Positions 7,397 to 16,469 of a stretch of 64,000 nt of DNA are shown here, piece after piece. The translations under genes and the position numbers were made by a program. A model generated the notes under the pieces. The model did no database searches. It was given only the letters and a program-made list of their open reading frames with translations, and had not been told where the DNA came from. Source of the DNA: Halomonas sp. KAO (GTDB lineage Bacteria; Pseudomonadota; Gammaproteobacteria; Pseudomonadales; Halomonadaceae); NCBI RefSeq assembly GCF_015595025.1, contig NZ_JADNRL010000008.1, forward strand, positions 1-64,000, written 5' to 3'. Within the stretch, counting starts at the first letter, position 1, and every line of letters begins with the position of its first letter.

Positions 7397-9283
7397 ATGA
7401 AACGTCCTACCGACCAGCAGCTCCGCGAACGCTTGATGCAGCCGGGCCCCAGGCGTCAGGGGCAGCCCGTGGAAGCCGTGACACCACCCGATCAGGAGAT
7501 GGCCGTCTGGGTCACGCTGGATATGCTCAAGCCCTACGAGCACAACCCCCGGCAGGTTCAGAACCCCAAGTACGAGGAGATCAAGGCATCGATCCGCGCT
7601 GCGGGTCTCAAGCATAAGCCACCTGTCACCCAGCGACCGGGCGAGAAGCAATACACGATCTGTGATGGAGGCAATACCCGCCTGCAGATCCTGCGCGAGC
7701 TCTATGAGGAGACCGGTGACTCGCGTTTCCATGCCTTCTATGCCCTCTACAGACCCTGGCAGTCGGAAGTGAAGATGCTGACGGGGCATCTCAGCGAGAA
7801 CGACAATCGTGGCCAGCTACTCTGGATCGAGCGTGCCAAGGGCGTGGTGGATGCCAAGGTGATGTATGAGGAAGAGAGCAGTGACACGCTCTCGCAGCGT
7901 GAGCTGGTCAAGCGCCTTGCCGAGGATGGCTATCAGGTTGCCCAGAGTCACATCAGCAAGATGCTCTACACCGTCGAGCACTTGCTGCCCACACTGCCCA
8001 ATACCCTTTACAGCGGCCTGGGGCGGCCACAGGTCGAGAAACTGATCAGCTACCGGGAAGCCTGCCGGCTGATCTGGGAGCGCTGTACCGAAGAAGTCGC
8101 ACCCGAAGGCTTTGCCGAAGCTTGGCACCAGACCATGGCCTGGTTCGATGACGAGGGCCAGACCGAGATGAACTGGAGCATCGTGGTGGATCGGCTGTGC
8201 GGAATGTTGTCGGATGATACCGGGGTCCATTTCAACATCTGCGAACTGACGCTCGACAATATCGTCACCTATCGCAAGCGCCGCTGGGACCTGGAAGAGC
8301 ACCAAGCTTTCGAGGCCCTGGACGTTGAATTACAGCAGATGCGCGATCCTGATGCCCAGCCGCCCTCACTCTATCCACCGCTACCTGATAGCGCTGCCGA
8401 TTCCTCTGCAGATAGTGCGTCGAAGGCACAGAACCCCGTGCCTGGCTCTGAACCACAAGTAGAGCAGCTGCCATCGCCGCGAACTCTTGGTAGAGAGGCG
8501 CCTGCCGATGGCGAGAGGGTGGAGAGTGCCGAGTTGCTCCGACTTCGTGAGCAGGTTGCCGCGCTGGAGCGTGAAAAGAAGCGGCTGAGCGAATCGCAGT
8601 CCGCTGTAATGCCTGAGTTTGGTGAGCCAGTCTCGGAACCTGGGCCTGTACTCATGGCCACGGCCGCAGAGGAGGCGGTCGACTGGCCAGAGGGGGCCGC
8701 TCGGACAGAAGTTGAACGGGGCGCCCGTCTGGAGGGGCTGACTCAGTCCAGCTGGGAAGAGAGCCCGGGAAAGCGCGGCTATCGCCACCATCTGGCCAGC
8801 GAGCTCGGGGTGCCGAGCTTCGACTTCGAGCAGCTGGCCCCTCTGGCGGCACCGGTACTCTCCGGCGAGATTACCCCACCCATTGCCGACGTCTGGTTTA
8901 TCGAGGGGGTAGAGGATGAGCCGCGCTCTTTGCGTATTCGTATCCGTGAACTGGTGCAGGTGATTGCGCGTTGGGGTGGCTTCGGCGGCAGCGATGTGGT
9001 GGTCGCCGATGACGAGAGTATCGGCTTCGACCTCAACCCGTTGCCGGATTCCGCCGACCGTCGTTCACGCATCGCCTGGCAGGCGCTGGCGAGCCTTCGC
9101 GGTGAGCTCAATCCCGAGTATCCCGCGGATGCCACCCTATGGGGAGCGCTGCTTGGCACCCATCGGGAAGAGGGCGATGAGAGTGCCTGGGACGACTCGG
9201 TACTGCTTCGTTTCTTTCGTCTGGTGCGGTTGATCCGCCGCCTTCGTGAACATCTTCCGGGACAGCAGGAGACCCAGTCATGA
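7397..9283 (+). CDS. ParB family partition protein, PFGI-1 ICE class
   Basis: A 628-residue ParB protein, longer than chromosomal ParB as usual for this ICE class (TIGR03764 type). The N-terminal ParB/sulfiredoxin-like domain is at about residues 35-115 (LDMLKPYEHNPRQVQNPKY, then DGGNTRLQILREL). A helix-turn-helix follows near 165-195 (LSQRELVKRLAEDGYQVAQSHISKML). After about residue 310 come a low-complexity acidic linker, a short coiled coil and a C-terminal domain I cannot name. It should pair with ParA at 4459. AAGGAA precedes the ATG. The stop overlaps the next gene by 4 bp. Confidence 0.9.
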   Translation: MKRPTDQQLRERLMQPGPRRQGQPVEAVTPPDQEMAVWVTLDMLKPYEHNPRQVQNPKYEEIKASIRAAGLKHKPPVTQRPGEKQYTICDGGNTRLQILRELYEETGDSRFHAFYALYRPWQSEVKMLTGHLSENDNRGQLLWIERAKGVVDAKVMYEEESSDTLSQRELVKRLAEDGYQVAQSHISKMLYTVEHLLPTLPNTLYSGLGRPQVEKLISYREACRLIWERCTEEVAPEGFAEAWHQTMAWFDDEGQTEMNWSIVVDRLCGMLSDDTGVHFNICELTLDNIVTYRKRRWDLEEHQAFEALDVELQQMRDPDAQPPSLYPPLPDSAADSSADSASKAQNPVPGSEPQVEQLPSPRTLGREAPADGERVESAELLRLREQVAALEREKKRLSESQSAVMPEFGEPVSEPGPVLMATAAEEAVDWPEGAARTEVERGARLEGLTQSSWEESPGKRGYRHHLASELGVPSFDFEQLAPLAAPVLSGEITPPIADVWFIEGVEDEPRSLRIRIRELVQVIARWGGFGGSDVVVADDESIGFDLNPLPDSADRRSRIAWQALASLRGELNPEYPADATLWGALLGTHREEGDESAWDDSVLLRFFRLVRLIRRLREHLPGQQETQS

Positions 9284-9882
9284 GCTCTTCATCCGCAAAC
9301 TTGAATCAGGCGCTGCTCAGCCAGGTCATGGGGTTTCTTCGGGAGGGCAATATGCGCCGAGCGCTGGCCCTCGGTTTCAGCGAGGATGAGCTACGCACCT
9401 TGCGACGGCTGAGAGCGAGCGATATCGACTCGCTGGCCTGCGCAGGGCCGGTGGTGGCACGTTTTTCGGTGGACCATGCCGCTCTGCGTGGTGTTCTGGC
9501 ACGCATCGATCGTGACCAGGATCGTGAGACCTTGATTGATCGCTGCCTGAGGCTGGGGGCCAGTGTCAGCATGATGGGAGCCTTCTTCGGCCTGACCGGC
9601 AACGACTGCTCGACTCGTCGCCAGCTGCTGGGCATAGCACCGCGCCAGGGTCGTCTGGCGATGCCATCGGAGCAGGTAGAGCATGATGCCTGGGAGCGCT
9701 GGCAGCACATTGCCCTGGACCCCAAGGCGGAAGACGATCTGCAGGGCATGGTCACCCTGGCCGAGGAAACCGAGATCCCGCTGGCGGTGGTGTGGCATCT
9801 GATCAAGCAGTGGGGCGACCCCGGCCAGCCGCGCACGGCGCCTCCGACCGAAGAGTGGACGTCTCCTGAGGGAGGGCGGTGA
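9280..9882 (+). CDS. DUF2857 domain protein
   Basis: A 200-residue protein of the DUF2857 type found between parB and the STY4528-like gene in this ICE class. The centre (LIDRCLRLGASVSMMGAFFGLT, then STRRQLLGI) resembles a helix-turn-helix DNA-binding segment, so a role in replication or regulation is plausible; that is inference. It overlaps parB and the next gene by 4 bp each, giving a tightly coupled operon. Confidence 0.8.
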   Translation: MSSSSANLNQALLSQVMGFLREGNMRRALALGFSEDELRTLRRLRASDIDSLACAGPVVARFSVDHAALRGVLARIDRDQDRETLIDRCLRLGASVSMMGAFFGLTGNDCSTRRQLLGIAPRQGRLAMPSEQVEHDAWERWQHIALDPKAEDDLQGMVTLAEETEIPLAVVWHLIKQWGDPGQPRTAPPTEEWTSPEGGR

Positions 9883-11249
9883 TGGTGCAGCTGCGTGATG
9901 CCACTCGGAAGGGGCTGGACCGCCTGATTGGCCATGCGGCCTCCGAGATGACCCTGCGCCGGGGCGAGCCCCCGGCGTCTGACATTGTGAACAGTGAGAC
10001 GGGGAGGTCTGGAGCGTCAGCATCAGATCTTGATGGCCTGCTGTTCTTCGGAAACCCTCATGAGGCCGTACCACGGGCGCTGCTGCTGGACCCTCGCCTG
10101 GGGCACGTCGACAAGCTGGGCTGGCAGATGATGCGGATGCTGGTCAATCCGGACCGAACCACCGCGGTGCCGACCTATGATGAGCTGCAGCCCTTGCTGC
10201 GGGGAGCTCCGGGCCAGAAGGCTTCGAGGGCCACGGTCGCCCGCGTTATCGCTGTTCTGCGCCTGACTCGCTGGGTCAGTCTCGGCCATCGGGCGCGCAA
10301 CACCCAGAACGGTCGCATCATCGGCAACGTCTATATCCTGCACGACGAACCGCTATCGCCCGCGGAAGCTTCGGTGCTGGATGCCGACTACGTGGAGTAT
10401 GTCTGCCGCTGCCTGGATCACCAGAACAAGGTGGTCAAGACCGTCGCTGCCATGGTGTTCGAGGAGCTCCAGGAGGCCGGGGCCCTGCATGAGCTGCCAA
10501 CGCGTCTCGAGACCCTGGTATCTCGTTCCCAAAATACCAGGGACACTTCATCGGTTAAGCGTCAGGACACACAGTTCTCCAGCGCGAGTGAGCAGAAGAA
10601 CCAGGGAGGAAACCAAGTCCCGGTGCCAAGCTCTCAGCAAGAACCAGGCCGGGTCAGCAGAGAGAGTCCCCCGGGTTTTCAGAGAGAACCAAGTCTAGAA
10701 TCAAAGGCTTACCTGGCTATCGGGACAGTTCTCGACGAAAACTCGGATAGTTCTTCCCGTACAGTACGTACTTCACACTGTGTAAAACCTACAAGTACCT
10801 CAGCCGTGAGCCTGCACTGGCCGGCATGTCTCTCGATGGATGGGAGCGAACGTCAGGCGACCCAGCTTCTGATGGCGGATCTGGCCGGCGACACCCAACA
10901 GGCGATTCTCGATGAGGCGGCAGGACGTGTGAGCGGTGGCTCGGTGCGAAACCCCAAGGGCTTCCTGCGAGGGCTGATCAAGCGGGCCATCAGCGGCGAG
11001 TTCGTGGTGACCGGTTATGCCCAGGCGCAGGCGGAGCGCCGGACGGGGATGGCGCAGCAGAGCCCTGCTGCCGCCGTAAAGCAGCCGGCGGTTCAAAGGA
11101 TTGTATCGCCATCCCCACAGGCCTCGGCGCCATCGAGCACCGAGGTGGGTACCACCTCACCTGAGGAAGCCCAAGCAGCGCGAGAACAGTGCCTACGCTC
11201 GCTGGGCTTATGGCCTTCAGGCGGGGAAAAACCACTCAGCAGCCATTAA
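9879..11249 (+). CDS. STY4528-family ICE/pathogenicity-island replication protein
   Basis: A 456-residue protein. The conserved STY4528-family block runs at about residues 50-205 (LLFFGNPHEAVPRALLLDPRL, LGWQMMRMLVNPDRTTAVPTYD, then TRWVSLGHRARN) and looks like a winged-helix replication-initiator domain. The remaining half is variable and low in complexity, with a short conserved patch near residues 325-370. A GTG at 9879 or ATG at 9882 can start translation; the GTG overlaps the previous stop. Family members are annotated as island replication proteins, but the activity is not proven here. Confidence 0.8.
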   Translation: MMVQLRDATRKGLDRLIGHAASEMTLRRGEPPASDIVNSETGRSGASASDLDGLLFFGNPHEAVPRALLLDPRLGHVDKLGWQMMRMLVNPDRTTAVPTYDELQPLLRGAPGQKASRATVARVIAVLRLTRWVSLGHRARNTQNGRIIGNVYILHDEPLSPAEASVLDADYVEYVCRCLDHQNKVVKTVAAMVFEELQEAGALHELPTRLETLVSRSQNTRDTSSVKRQDTQFSSASEQKNQGGNQVPVPSSQQEPGRVSRESPPGFQREPSLESKAYLAIGTVLDENSDSSSRTVRTSHCVKPTSTSAVSLHWPACLSMDGSERQATQLLMADLAGDTQQAILDEAAGRVSGGSVRNPKGFLRGLIKRAISGEFVVTGYAQAQAERRTGMAQQSPAAAVKQPAVQRIVSPSPQASAPSSTEVGTTSPEEAQAAREQCLRSLGLWPSGGEKPLSSH

Positions 11250-11331
11250 CGATTCTCCTATTCTCCCGGCATCAACTGATTGACAGTGTCTGCCATACCG
11301 CGGGCACACATCAGCATGAGGACAACGCGAC

Positions 11332-12060
11332 ATGGCCGTTGATCGTCTGGGAGCACTACGCAGCAAGGTCGAGCTGACGCTTCATACCCACCATGCAGCA
11401 CGAATCTGGAAGGGCCGAGGAGTCGAGACGGGTCGCCCACAGATCATCGGCATGCGGCAGTTCCTGCTGATCTGCGGCGCGATCAAGCAGAACGCAGCCA
11501 AGGACGACCCCTATGCAGATCATTGGCTGTTGCAGCTGGATGACAAGCTTGCCGACACGCGTACTCAACTGGATCAACGTCTCCAGGAGCTGGATAGCCT
11601 GATGGCACAGCTGCCACCGGAGCTGAATGTAGAAGAGAACCTCAACCAGCAGCCCTTGAAGCTCCCCGTCTATACCGGCGGGCAGCATGGCTGGCTCGCT
11701 CTGCGCCTGCTGATCGACTTCGATCGCTTCGTCAGGCGCGTCATGCTTGCTCACCATATTGCCCTGATTGGCCGGCGGCAGATGGAAGAGTACGTCCGGC
11801 TGGGCGGTCATCTTCTGCGCAGCCTGTGCGCGAGCACCCAGAAGTACCCAGGCTTCAGCGGTGCCACCCGGGACGATTTCGCTGCCAACAATGCCAAGGC
11901 CCGAGATGCCATCGAGAAATTCGGTGTACTGCCTGATGATGTGCTCTCCGGCAAGAGACGCAGCGAATTTGCACCGCCGATTGCCAGGACGGCGGAGTCC
12001 AGGGCGCCCACTAGCGAAGACGGGCCGAAAGGTACCCCGCCGGCTTCCGCTGAAGAGTAG
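11332..12060 (+). CDS. Integrating conjugative element protein, PFL_4669 family
   Basis: A 242-residue protein matching the PFL_4669 (TIGR03761) ICE family, with the typical opening LGALRSKVELTLHTHHAARIW followed by TGRPQIIGMRQFLLICGAI and the conserved LLIDFDRFVRRVMLAHHIALI. The family is diagnostic for PFGI-1-type elements but has no known biochemical function. The C-terminus is a short disordered tail. The palindrome array begins 18 bp after the stop. Confidence 0.88.
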   Translation: MAVDRLGALRSKVELTLHTHHAARIWKGRGVETGRPQIIGMRQFLLICGAIKQNAAKDDPYADHWLLQLDDKLADTRTQLDQRLQELDSLMAQLPPELNVEENLNQQPLKLPVYTGGQHGWLALRLLIDFDRFVRRVMLAHHIALIGRRQMEEYVRLGGHLLRSLCASTQKYPGFSGATRDDFAANNAKARDAIEKFGVLPDDVLSGKRRSEFAPPIARTAESRAPTSEDGPKGTPPASAEE

Positions 12061-12077
12061 CGAAAAATTCTTTCATG

Positions 12078-12294
12078 GTGATTCCACTGGAATCACATGG
12101 GCGAGGTGCCGAGGAGTCTCCCAGGAGTGATTCCACTGTAATCACCTGGGTGCGATGCCGAGGGAGTCTCCCGGAAGTGATTCCACTGTAATCACCTGGG
12201 GGCCATGCCGGGGGAGTCTCCTGGAGGTGATTCCACTGTAATCACCTGGGTGGCGTGCCGAGGGAGCCTCTCGGGGTGATTCCACTGTAATCAC
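12078..12294. repeat. Array of five 19-bp palindromes at a 49-50 bp period
   Basis: Copies start at 12078, 12127, 12177, 12227 and 12276. The first, GTGATTCCACTGGAATCAC, is a perfect palindrome around a central C; the other four read GTGATTCCACTGTAATCAC with one changed base. The spacers are also related to each other, each carrying a GGAGTCTCC-like inverted core, so whole units of about 50 bp are repeated. The array fills the gap between the PFL_4669 and DUF3158 genes. It could be a partition site, replication iterons or a multi-site operator. Confidence 0.85.
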
Positions 12295-12309
12295 AGAGAG
12301 CATGGGGGC

Positions 12310-12768
12310 ATGGTGAGCAGCGCATCGAATAGCTACGGCAATGACGCATTCAATAGTTACGCAAAGGGTTTTTTAAAACCCTTTAAGGGTAAGGGGGAGC
12401 TGATTCGACTCCGTGATGAGCTGGAAGTATCGGCAAGAGCAGCACGGCAAGAGGCGATCGATATGGCATCGCAAGCGAATGGCGGCTTGCTGCGGTCGAG
12501 TGGTCTTTGGCTGACCCCATGGGGTAAGTCAGGCATTCCTGCCAGAACCCTGCAGTGGCGTGATAACAAGCAGAAGAGCATGGGGCTTTGGCTGCTGGAG
12601 GCCTTTCTTTCGCGAGACGATATCCCCGAGTCGATACGGCAGTCGATCATTGACCTGGAGGTCAGGCGCTGCGTGTTCAATGCCAAGGCGGCCACCATCA
12701 ACGGGGCGATCAAGCGAATTGGCAAGGCACTATCGGATATCGAGTATGCGGTCTCTTTTCAGCGATAA
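12310..12768 (+). CDS. DUF3158 family ICE protein
   Basis: A 152-residue protein of the DUF3158 type, which sits between the PFL_4669 gene and ssb in this ICE class. The N-terminal AKGFLKPFKGKGELIRLRDE is the most diagnostic part, followed by the TLQWRDNKQKSMGLWLLEAF block. It begins 16 bp after the last palindrome of the array, so any factor bound there would probably control it. No catalytic motif is visible and the function is unknown. Confidence 0.8.
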   Translation: MVSSASNSYGNDAFNSYAKGFLKPFKGKGELIRLRDELEVSARAARQEAIDMASQANGGLLRSSGLWLTPWGKSGIPARTLQWRDNKQKSMGLWLLEAFLSRDDIPESIRQSIIDLEVRRCVFNAKAATINGAIKRIGKALSDIEYAVSFQR

Positions 12769-12786
12769 CGATCAAGGAGAATTCTC

Positions 12787-13203
12787 ATGGGCACGCGCTT
12801 CTACGGCGAGGGAAATATCGGCAGCGATCCGGAGGTTCGGACTTTCCCAGTGCGTGATAATCAGCCACCCCGCACGTTGCTCAGGCTCAATGTGCGATTC
12901 GATAACCTCGTCCCCAAGGACGGAGAGGTCGTGGATCGTGGCGGTTTCTGGGCAGATGTGGAGTGGTGGCACCGCGACGCCGAGCGCTGGTCTCGACTGT
13001 ATCAGCGAGGTATGCGGATCGTGGTGGTAGGCAAGATGGTTCAGGACAGCTGGGAGCAGAATGGCGAGACGCGCACGGCGTTCAAGGTGCAGGCAGAACG
13101 GGTGGCTATCTTGCCTCACCGAGTGGCTCAGGTAAGCATGAATTCTCCCCAGGGCATCCAGCATCCTGAAGAGAACGAGAGTGTTGTAAACAACCAGGAT
13201 TGA
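12787..13203 (+). CDS. ICE single-stranded DNA-binding protein
   Basis: A 138-residue OB-fold SSB-like protein. Visible are FYGEGNIGSDPEVRTFP near the N-terminus, FWADVEWWHRDAERWSRL, and GMRIVVVGKMVQDSWE, matching SSB strand positions. The C-terminus (VVNNQD) lacks the acidic DDDIPF tail of housekeeping SSB. It would protect single strands during ICE transfer or replication. AAGGAGAATTCTC precedes the ATG. It lies between DUF3158 and topB, the usual order. Confidence 0.85.
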   Translation: MGTRFYGEGNIGSDPEVRTFPVRDNQPPRTLLRLNVRFDNLVPKDGEVVDRGGFWADVEWWHRDAERWSRLYQRGMRIVVVGKMVQDSWEQNGETRTAFKVQAERVAILPHRVAQVSMNSPQGIQHPEENESVVNNQD

Positions 13204-13277
13204 CGTCTTGCTTCTTTGTTCGGTCTCTTTGATGAACTTGCCAAGCTGCTCGCTATGTTCATGAGAGAGGTGAGCCA

Positions 13278-15275
13278 ATGCGTTTGTTTCTGTGCGAGAA
13301 GCCCTCACAGGCTCGAGATATCGCTCGTGTGATAGGCGCCGGGAAGCGCAGTGAGGGCTTCCTGAAGGGGGAAGGCAGTGTCGTGACCTGGGGATTCGGA
13401 CATTTGCTCGAGCAGGCCCCACCGGAGCAGTACGAGCCGGCGCTAAAGCGTTGGTCCCTGGAAACACTGCCGATTCTGCCTTCGACCTGGAAGATGGAAA
13501 TCAAGAAGAGCAGCCGCAAGCAGTTCGGCGTGGTGAAGAAGCTGCTGGGCCAGGCGACCGAGGTGGTGGTGGCCACCGACGCCGACCGGGAAGGGGAAAC
13601 CATTGCCCGTGAGCTGCTGGATTACTGTGGTTATAGGGGAAGGGTTGCCCGCCTGTGGCTCTCGGCCCTGGACGACGCCTCGATTCGCAAGGCGTTGACC
13701 AGTATCAGACCGGGAGAGGTGACCTACCCGCTATATCTGGCTGGGCTTGGGCGTAGCCGGGCCGACTGGCTGGTCGGGATGAATCTGACCCGGGCCTATA
13801 CGCTGCTGGCCCAGCGGCAGGGGTATCAGGGTGTACTCTCGGTGGGGCGTGTGCAGACGCCTGCACTACGACTGGTCGTGGATCGCGACCGTGAGATTGC
13901 GAACTTCGTGCCCCAACCCTTCTGGGAAGTCGTGGCTCACTTGCAGGTGGCTGGTGGGACCTTTCAGGCTAAGTGGCAGCCGCATGACGCCTCGATCCAG
14001 GATGTCGCAGGGCGCTGTATCAGCGAGGCAGCCGCCCGGTCGCTGGCTCAGCGAGTTACCGGGCAGCAGGGGAGTGTCAACCATCTTGAAACGAGCCGCA
14101 AGAAGGAGACCGCGCCGCTGGTGATGGATCTGTCATCACTGCAACAGGAAGCCTCACGACGCTTTGGTTACGGCGCCCAGCAGGTACTGGATATTGCCCA
14201 GTCACTCTATGAAGTTCACAAGGCCACAAGCTACCCGCGCACCGACTGTCGGTATCTGCCGGAGTCGCAGCTTGAGGATGCCGACCGCATCGTGACGATG
14301 CTGCTGCACTCGGACGAGGCGCTGTCGCCGCTTCGCCAGCTTCTGGACACGAATCGCAAGAGCCGTGTCTGGAACGATAGCAAGATCACCGCCCACCACG
14401 GCATCATCCCGACGGCAACATGCGATATGACCAAGCTGAGCGATGCCGAACACAATGTCTATGACTTGATCCGTCGCCACTACCTGACCCAGTTTCTGCC
14501 GGCTCACGCGTATGATCAGACCGAGGTGCGGGTAGGCTTGGAGGGGGAAGTGTTTGTAGCCTCGGGGCGCCAGGTGCTTGTGGAGGGATGGCGCGTACTC
14601 TTTACCCGGATGGCGGCAGAAGAGAGCAGTGAGAAGGAGCAGGGAGTGCCACCGCTGCCGCCGGTCAGCGAGGGCGAACCCTGTCAGGCCCGGCACCTCG
14701 AGGTGCTGTCCAAGCGGACCACACCGCCCAAGGCCTTCACCGAGGGCACGCTGATCGCCGCCATGAAGCATGCAGCTCGCTTCGTGACAGATGAGCGCCT
14801 GAAGGCTCGCCTCAAGGAGACTGCCGGAATCGGTACCGAGGCAACGCGGGCCGGCATCATCGAAACGCTGTTGAAGCGTGGCTTCATGAAACGGCAGAAG
14901 CGTGCCCTGGTCTCGACACCGACCGGCCAGCAGCTGATCGATGCGTTGCCTTCCGTCATCACCAACCCCGGGATGACGGCGCTCTGGGAGCAGGCGCTGG
15001 ATGATGTTGCGGCAGGACGCCTGGCACTAGAGGACTTTATGACACGTCAGACCAGCATGGTGGAGAAGCTGGTGCATCATGCGAGGGAGTCCACGGTGAC
15101 GATGCCTCAGCAAGAGAGCAAGGCGTGCCCGGAGTGCCAGGCGCCCATGCGCAAGCGTCAGGGCCAGTACGGTGCTTTCTGGGGATGCTCGCGCTATCCG
15201 GAGTGCCGTGGCCTGTTGCGCGACAGGGCGCCCAGGAAAGGCGCTGGCAGCCGGCGTAAGGCTCCATCGCCTTGA
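13278..15275 (+). CDS. DNA topoisomerase III, ICE-encoded
   Basis: A 665-residue type IA topoisomerase. The N-terminal Toprim domain starts MRLFLCEKPSQARDIARVIG and has the acidic triad DADREGETIARELL near residue 100. The catalytic tyrosine lies in SYPRTDCRYLPES near residue 318. A C-terminal zinc ribbon carries four cysteines (CPECQAPMRKRQGQYG, then CSRYPECRG). It probably resolves ICE replication or transfer intermediates and is separate from the chromosomal TopB. The length is normal. Confidence 0.93.
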   Translation: MRLFLCEKPSQARDIARVIGAGKRSEGFLKGEGSVVTWGFGHLLEQAPPEQYEPALKRWSLETLPILPSTWKMEIKKSSRKQFGVVKKLLGQATEVVVATDADREGETIARELLDYCGYRGRVARLWLSALDDASIRKALTSIRPGEVTYPLYLAGLGRSRADWLVGMNLTRAYTLLAQRQGYQGVLSVGRVQTPALRLVVDRDREIANFVPQPFWEVVAHLQVAGGTFQAKWQPHDASIQDVAGRCISEAAARSLAQRVTGQQGSVNHLETSRKKETAPLVMDLSSLQQEASRRFGYGAQQVLDIAQSLYEVHKATSYPRTDCRYLPESQLEDADRIVTMLLHSDEALSPLRQLLDTNRKSRVWNDSKITAHHGIIPTATCDMTKLSDAEHNVYDLIRRHYLTQFLPAHAYDQTEVRVGLEGEVFVASGRQVLVEGWRVLFTRMAAEESSEKEQGVPPLPPVSEGEPCQARHLEVLSKRTTPPKAFTEGTLIAAMKHAARFVTDERLKARLKETAGIGTEATRAGIIETLLKRGFMKRQKRALVSTPTGQQLIDALPSVITNPGMTALWEQALDDVAAGRLALEDFMTRQTSMVEKLVHHARESTVTMPQQESKACPECQAPMRKRQGQYGAFWGCSRYPECRGLLRDRAPRKGAGSRRKAPSP

Positions 15276-15505
15276 CCGTGAAAGGGGTAGGCTCAATAAT
15301 GGAACATGTACCCCGTTGGTTGCTGACGGTCATCACGCAACGCCCTTTGAGCATCAACGCTCAATCCCCCAAAGTATTCGCACCTCGCGAGACGAATACG
15401 CCCCATCCCGCCTATACGGCTCACACTGCATCATCAACAGTCGGGGTTCGAGGTTCATTAGTCCCAGGCCAGCTTGGTTAGTTGGCCACCTGTCTCATAC
15501 GACGA

Positions 15506-15548
15506 CCGGCCTGCCAGCTACCTTGAACCAGGGTAGCCGGCAGGCCGG
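15506..15548. repeat. Strong inverted repeat, 17-bp arms
   Basis: The arms CCGGCCTGCCAGCTACC and GGTAGCCGGCAGGCCGG pair over 17 positions with one G-U pair, around a 9-nt loop. No T-run follows (TTGACG comes next), so it is not a standard intrinsic terminator. It lies in the non-coding stretch after topB. Confidence 0.75.
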
Positions 15549-16034
15549 TTGACGTCTCCACGCTGGAAACACCTGCCCTTCTGCGGAGCCCGCCGCATCA
15601 CCAACGGGAGCCCTTTGTACAGGGATCTGTGCTTGATCGACCGAATGCGTCCGCGAAGAGATTCGGGTGCTACCGTGAGCGAAGCATGACAACGAGGGGC
15701 ATGTCTTGGCTCTAGTTGCATGGCGGACACCCTGGTATTTGTCGGTACGGCGACGACCCTGTTAATGCCCTCTATGGTCTTCAATCCCAAGGCGTGGCGT
15801 GCCGCGTCTTGCGAGTGGAGATAGCGAGGAGATGCTGCCGGGATGACAGGCAGCTTCCCAGTGAGCAAGTGCCGCCGCTGGCGGCCCGGTGGTCTCGACC
15901 GGCTCCAACCGAGACACCCTGGCATCCTGGCGTTTCAAGGGTGCACCGCTTGGCGGTACGCCACCTCCAAAGGCCTCGCGCATCCCGAGACGAGGCCGCC
16001 CATCAGGGCAGGATGCCACTGCTACCACCCATTC

Positions 16035-16067
16035 GGGGAGATGCCTCCCCAGGGGGCGGACCCCCTG
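16035..16067 (+). promoter_or_regulatory. Double hairpin leader A
   Basis: Two adjacent stems, GGGGAG-ATGC-CTCCCC and CAGGGGG-CGGA-CCCCCTG, lie 21 bp before the ATG at 16088. Similar structures precede the next two genes. Confidence 0.5.
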
Positions 16068-16087
16068 GAAATCTGGAGGAATGCCCC

Positions 16088-16363
16088 ATGGCCACGATTG
16101 TCGACGACCATGTCATGGTCTGTGCTGACTGCCTGATGATCATCGCCAATGACGATGCCACCGGGCTGGATTACTTCCTGGATGAAGAGAACGCCGCCGT
16201 TCGCGAGCGAAATGTGCGTGACTCCATCGCCGCAGTGCAGCGCGATGGGGACTACCTCGTCGCCGGCGATAGCGAGCAGGATGAAGTGTTCTCGACATCG
16301 CCCTGCGATTGCTGCAACAGCACCCTGGCAGGCTCTCGGCACCACTGCGTGTTGATGAGCTGA
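16088..16363 (+). CDS. Small cysteine-motif protein of unknown function
   Basis: A 91-residue protein with CADC near residue 14 and CDCCNSTLAGSRH near the C-terminus; the four or five cysteines plus histidine suggest a small metal-binding fold. Similar short proteins, with a CxDCL opening and a C-C-C-x-S-x-L-x-G-x-RH ending, are common in phages and mobile elements and have no assigned function. The ATG at 16088 is chosen because GGAGG lies 13 bp upstream and sequence further upstream does not look coding. Confidence 0.7.
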   Translation: MATIVDDHVMVCADCLMIIANDDATGLDYFLDEENAAVRERNVRDSIAAVQRDGDYLVAGDSEQDEVFSTSPCDCCNSTLAGSRHHCVLMS

Positions 16364-16393
16364 GTCAGCGTCTGAACTCACCCCCCTTGCTCA

Positions 16394-16439
16394 CCCGGGA
16401 AGCTGCTCGACTTCCCATAGGGGGCGAGTGTCTCCCGGG
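16394..16439 (+). promoter_or_regulatory. Hairpin leader B
   Basis: A GGGAAG-CTGCTCGA-CTTCCC stem (16397-16416), nested between CCCGGG repeats, lies in the gap before the DUF3577 gene. It is comparable to the structures before the two flanking genes. Confidence 0.4.
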
Positions 16440-16469
16440 CGCAGCCTGAAATCACCGAGGAGATACACC

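Larger units (their letters stand above)
15276..16087. other. About 810 bp without a supported gene, downstream of topB
   Basis: Frames across this stretch lack family-like sequence or ribosome-binding sites, and the one long plus-strand frame is only an upstream extension of the gene at 16088. It contains one very stable hairpin (15506-15548) and a double hairpin next to the following gene. It could hold a transfer origin, replication origin or regulatory RNA; nothing decides between these. Confidence 0.5.

Noticed and set aside
12078..12294. CRISPR array
   Set aside because: The repeats are 19-bp palindromes and the spacers are similar to each other, there are only five units, and no cas gene is near.
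4459..15275. Prophage or plasmid origin for the left module
   Set aside because: The gene order parA-dnaB-parB-DUF2857-STY4528-PFL_4669-DUF3158-ssb-topB is specific to PFGI-1/ICEclc-type ICEs, and no phage structural gene is present.
15716..16087. Longer start for the small cysteine protein at 16088
   Set aside because: The upstream part is rich in Arg/Cys/Gly without structure, and crosses a stable double hairpin next to the real ribosome-binding site.
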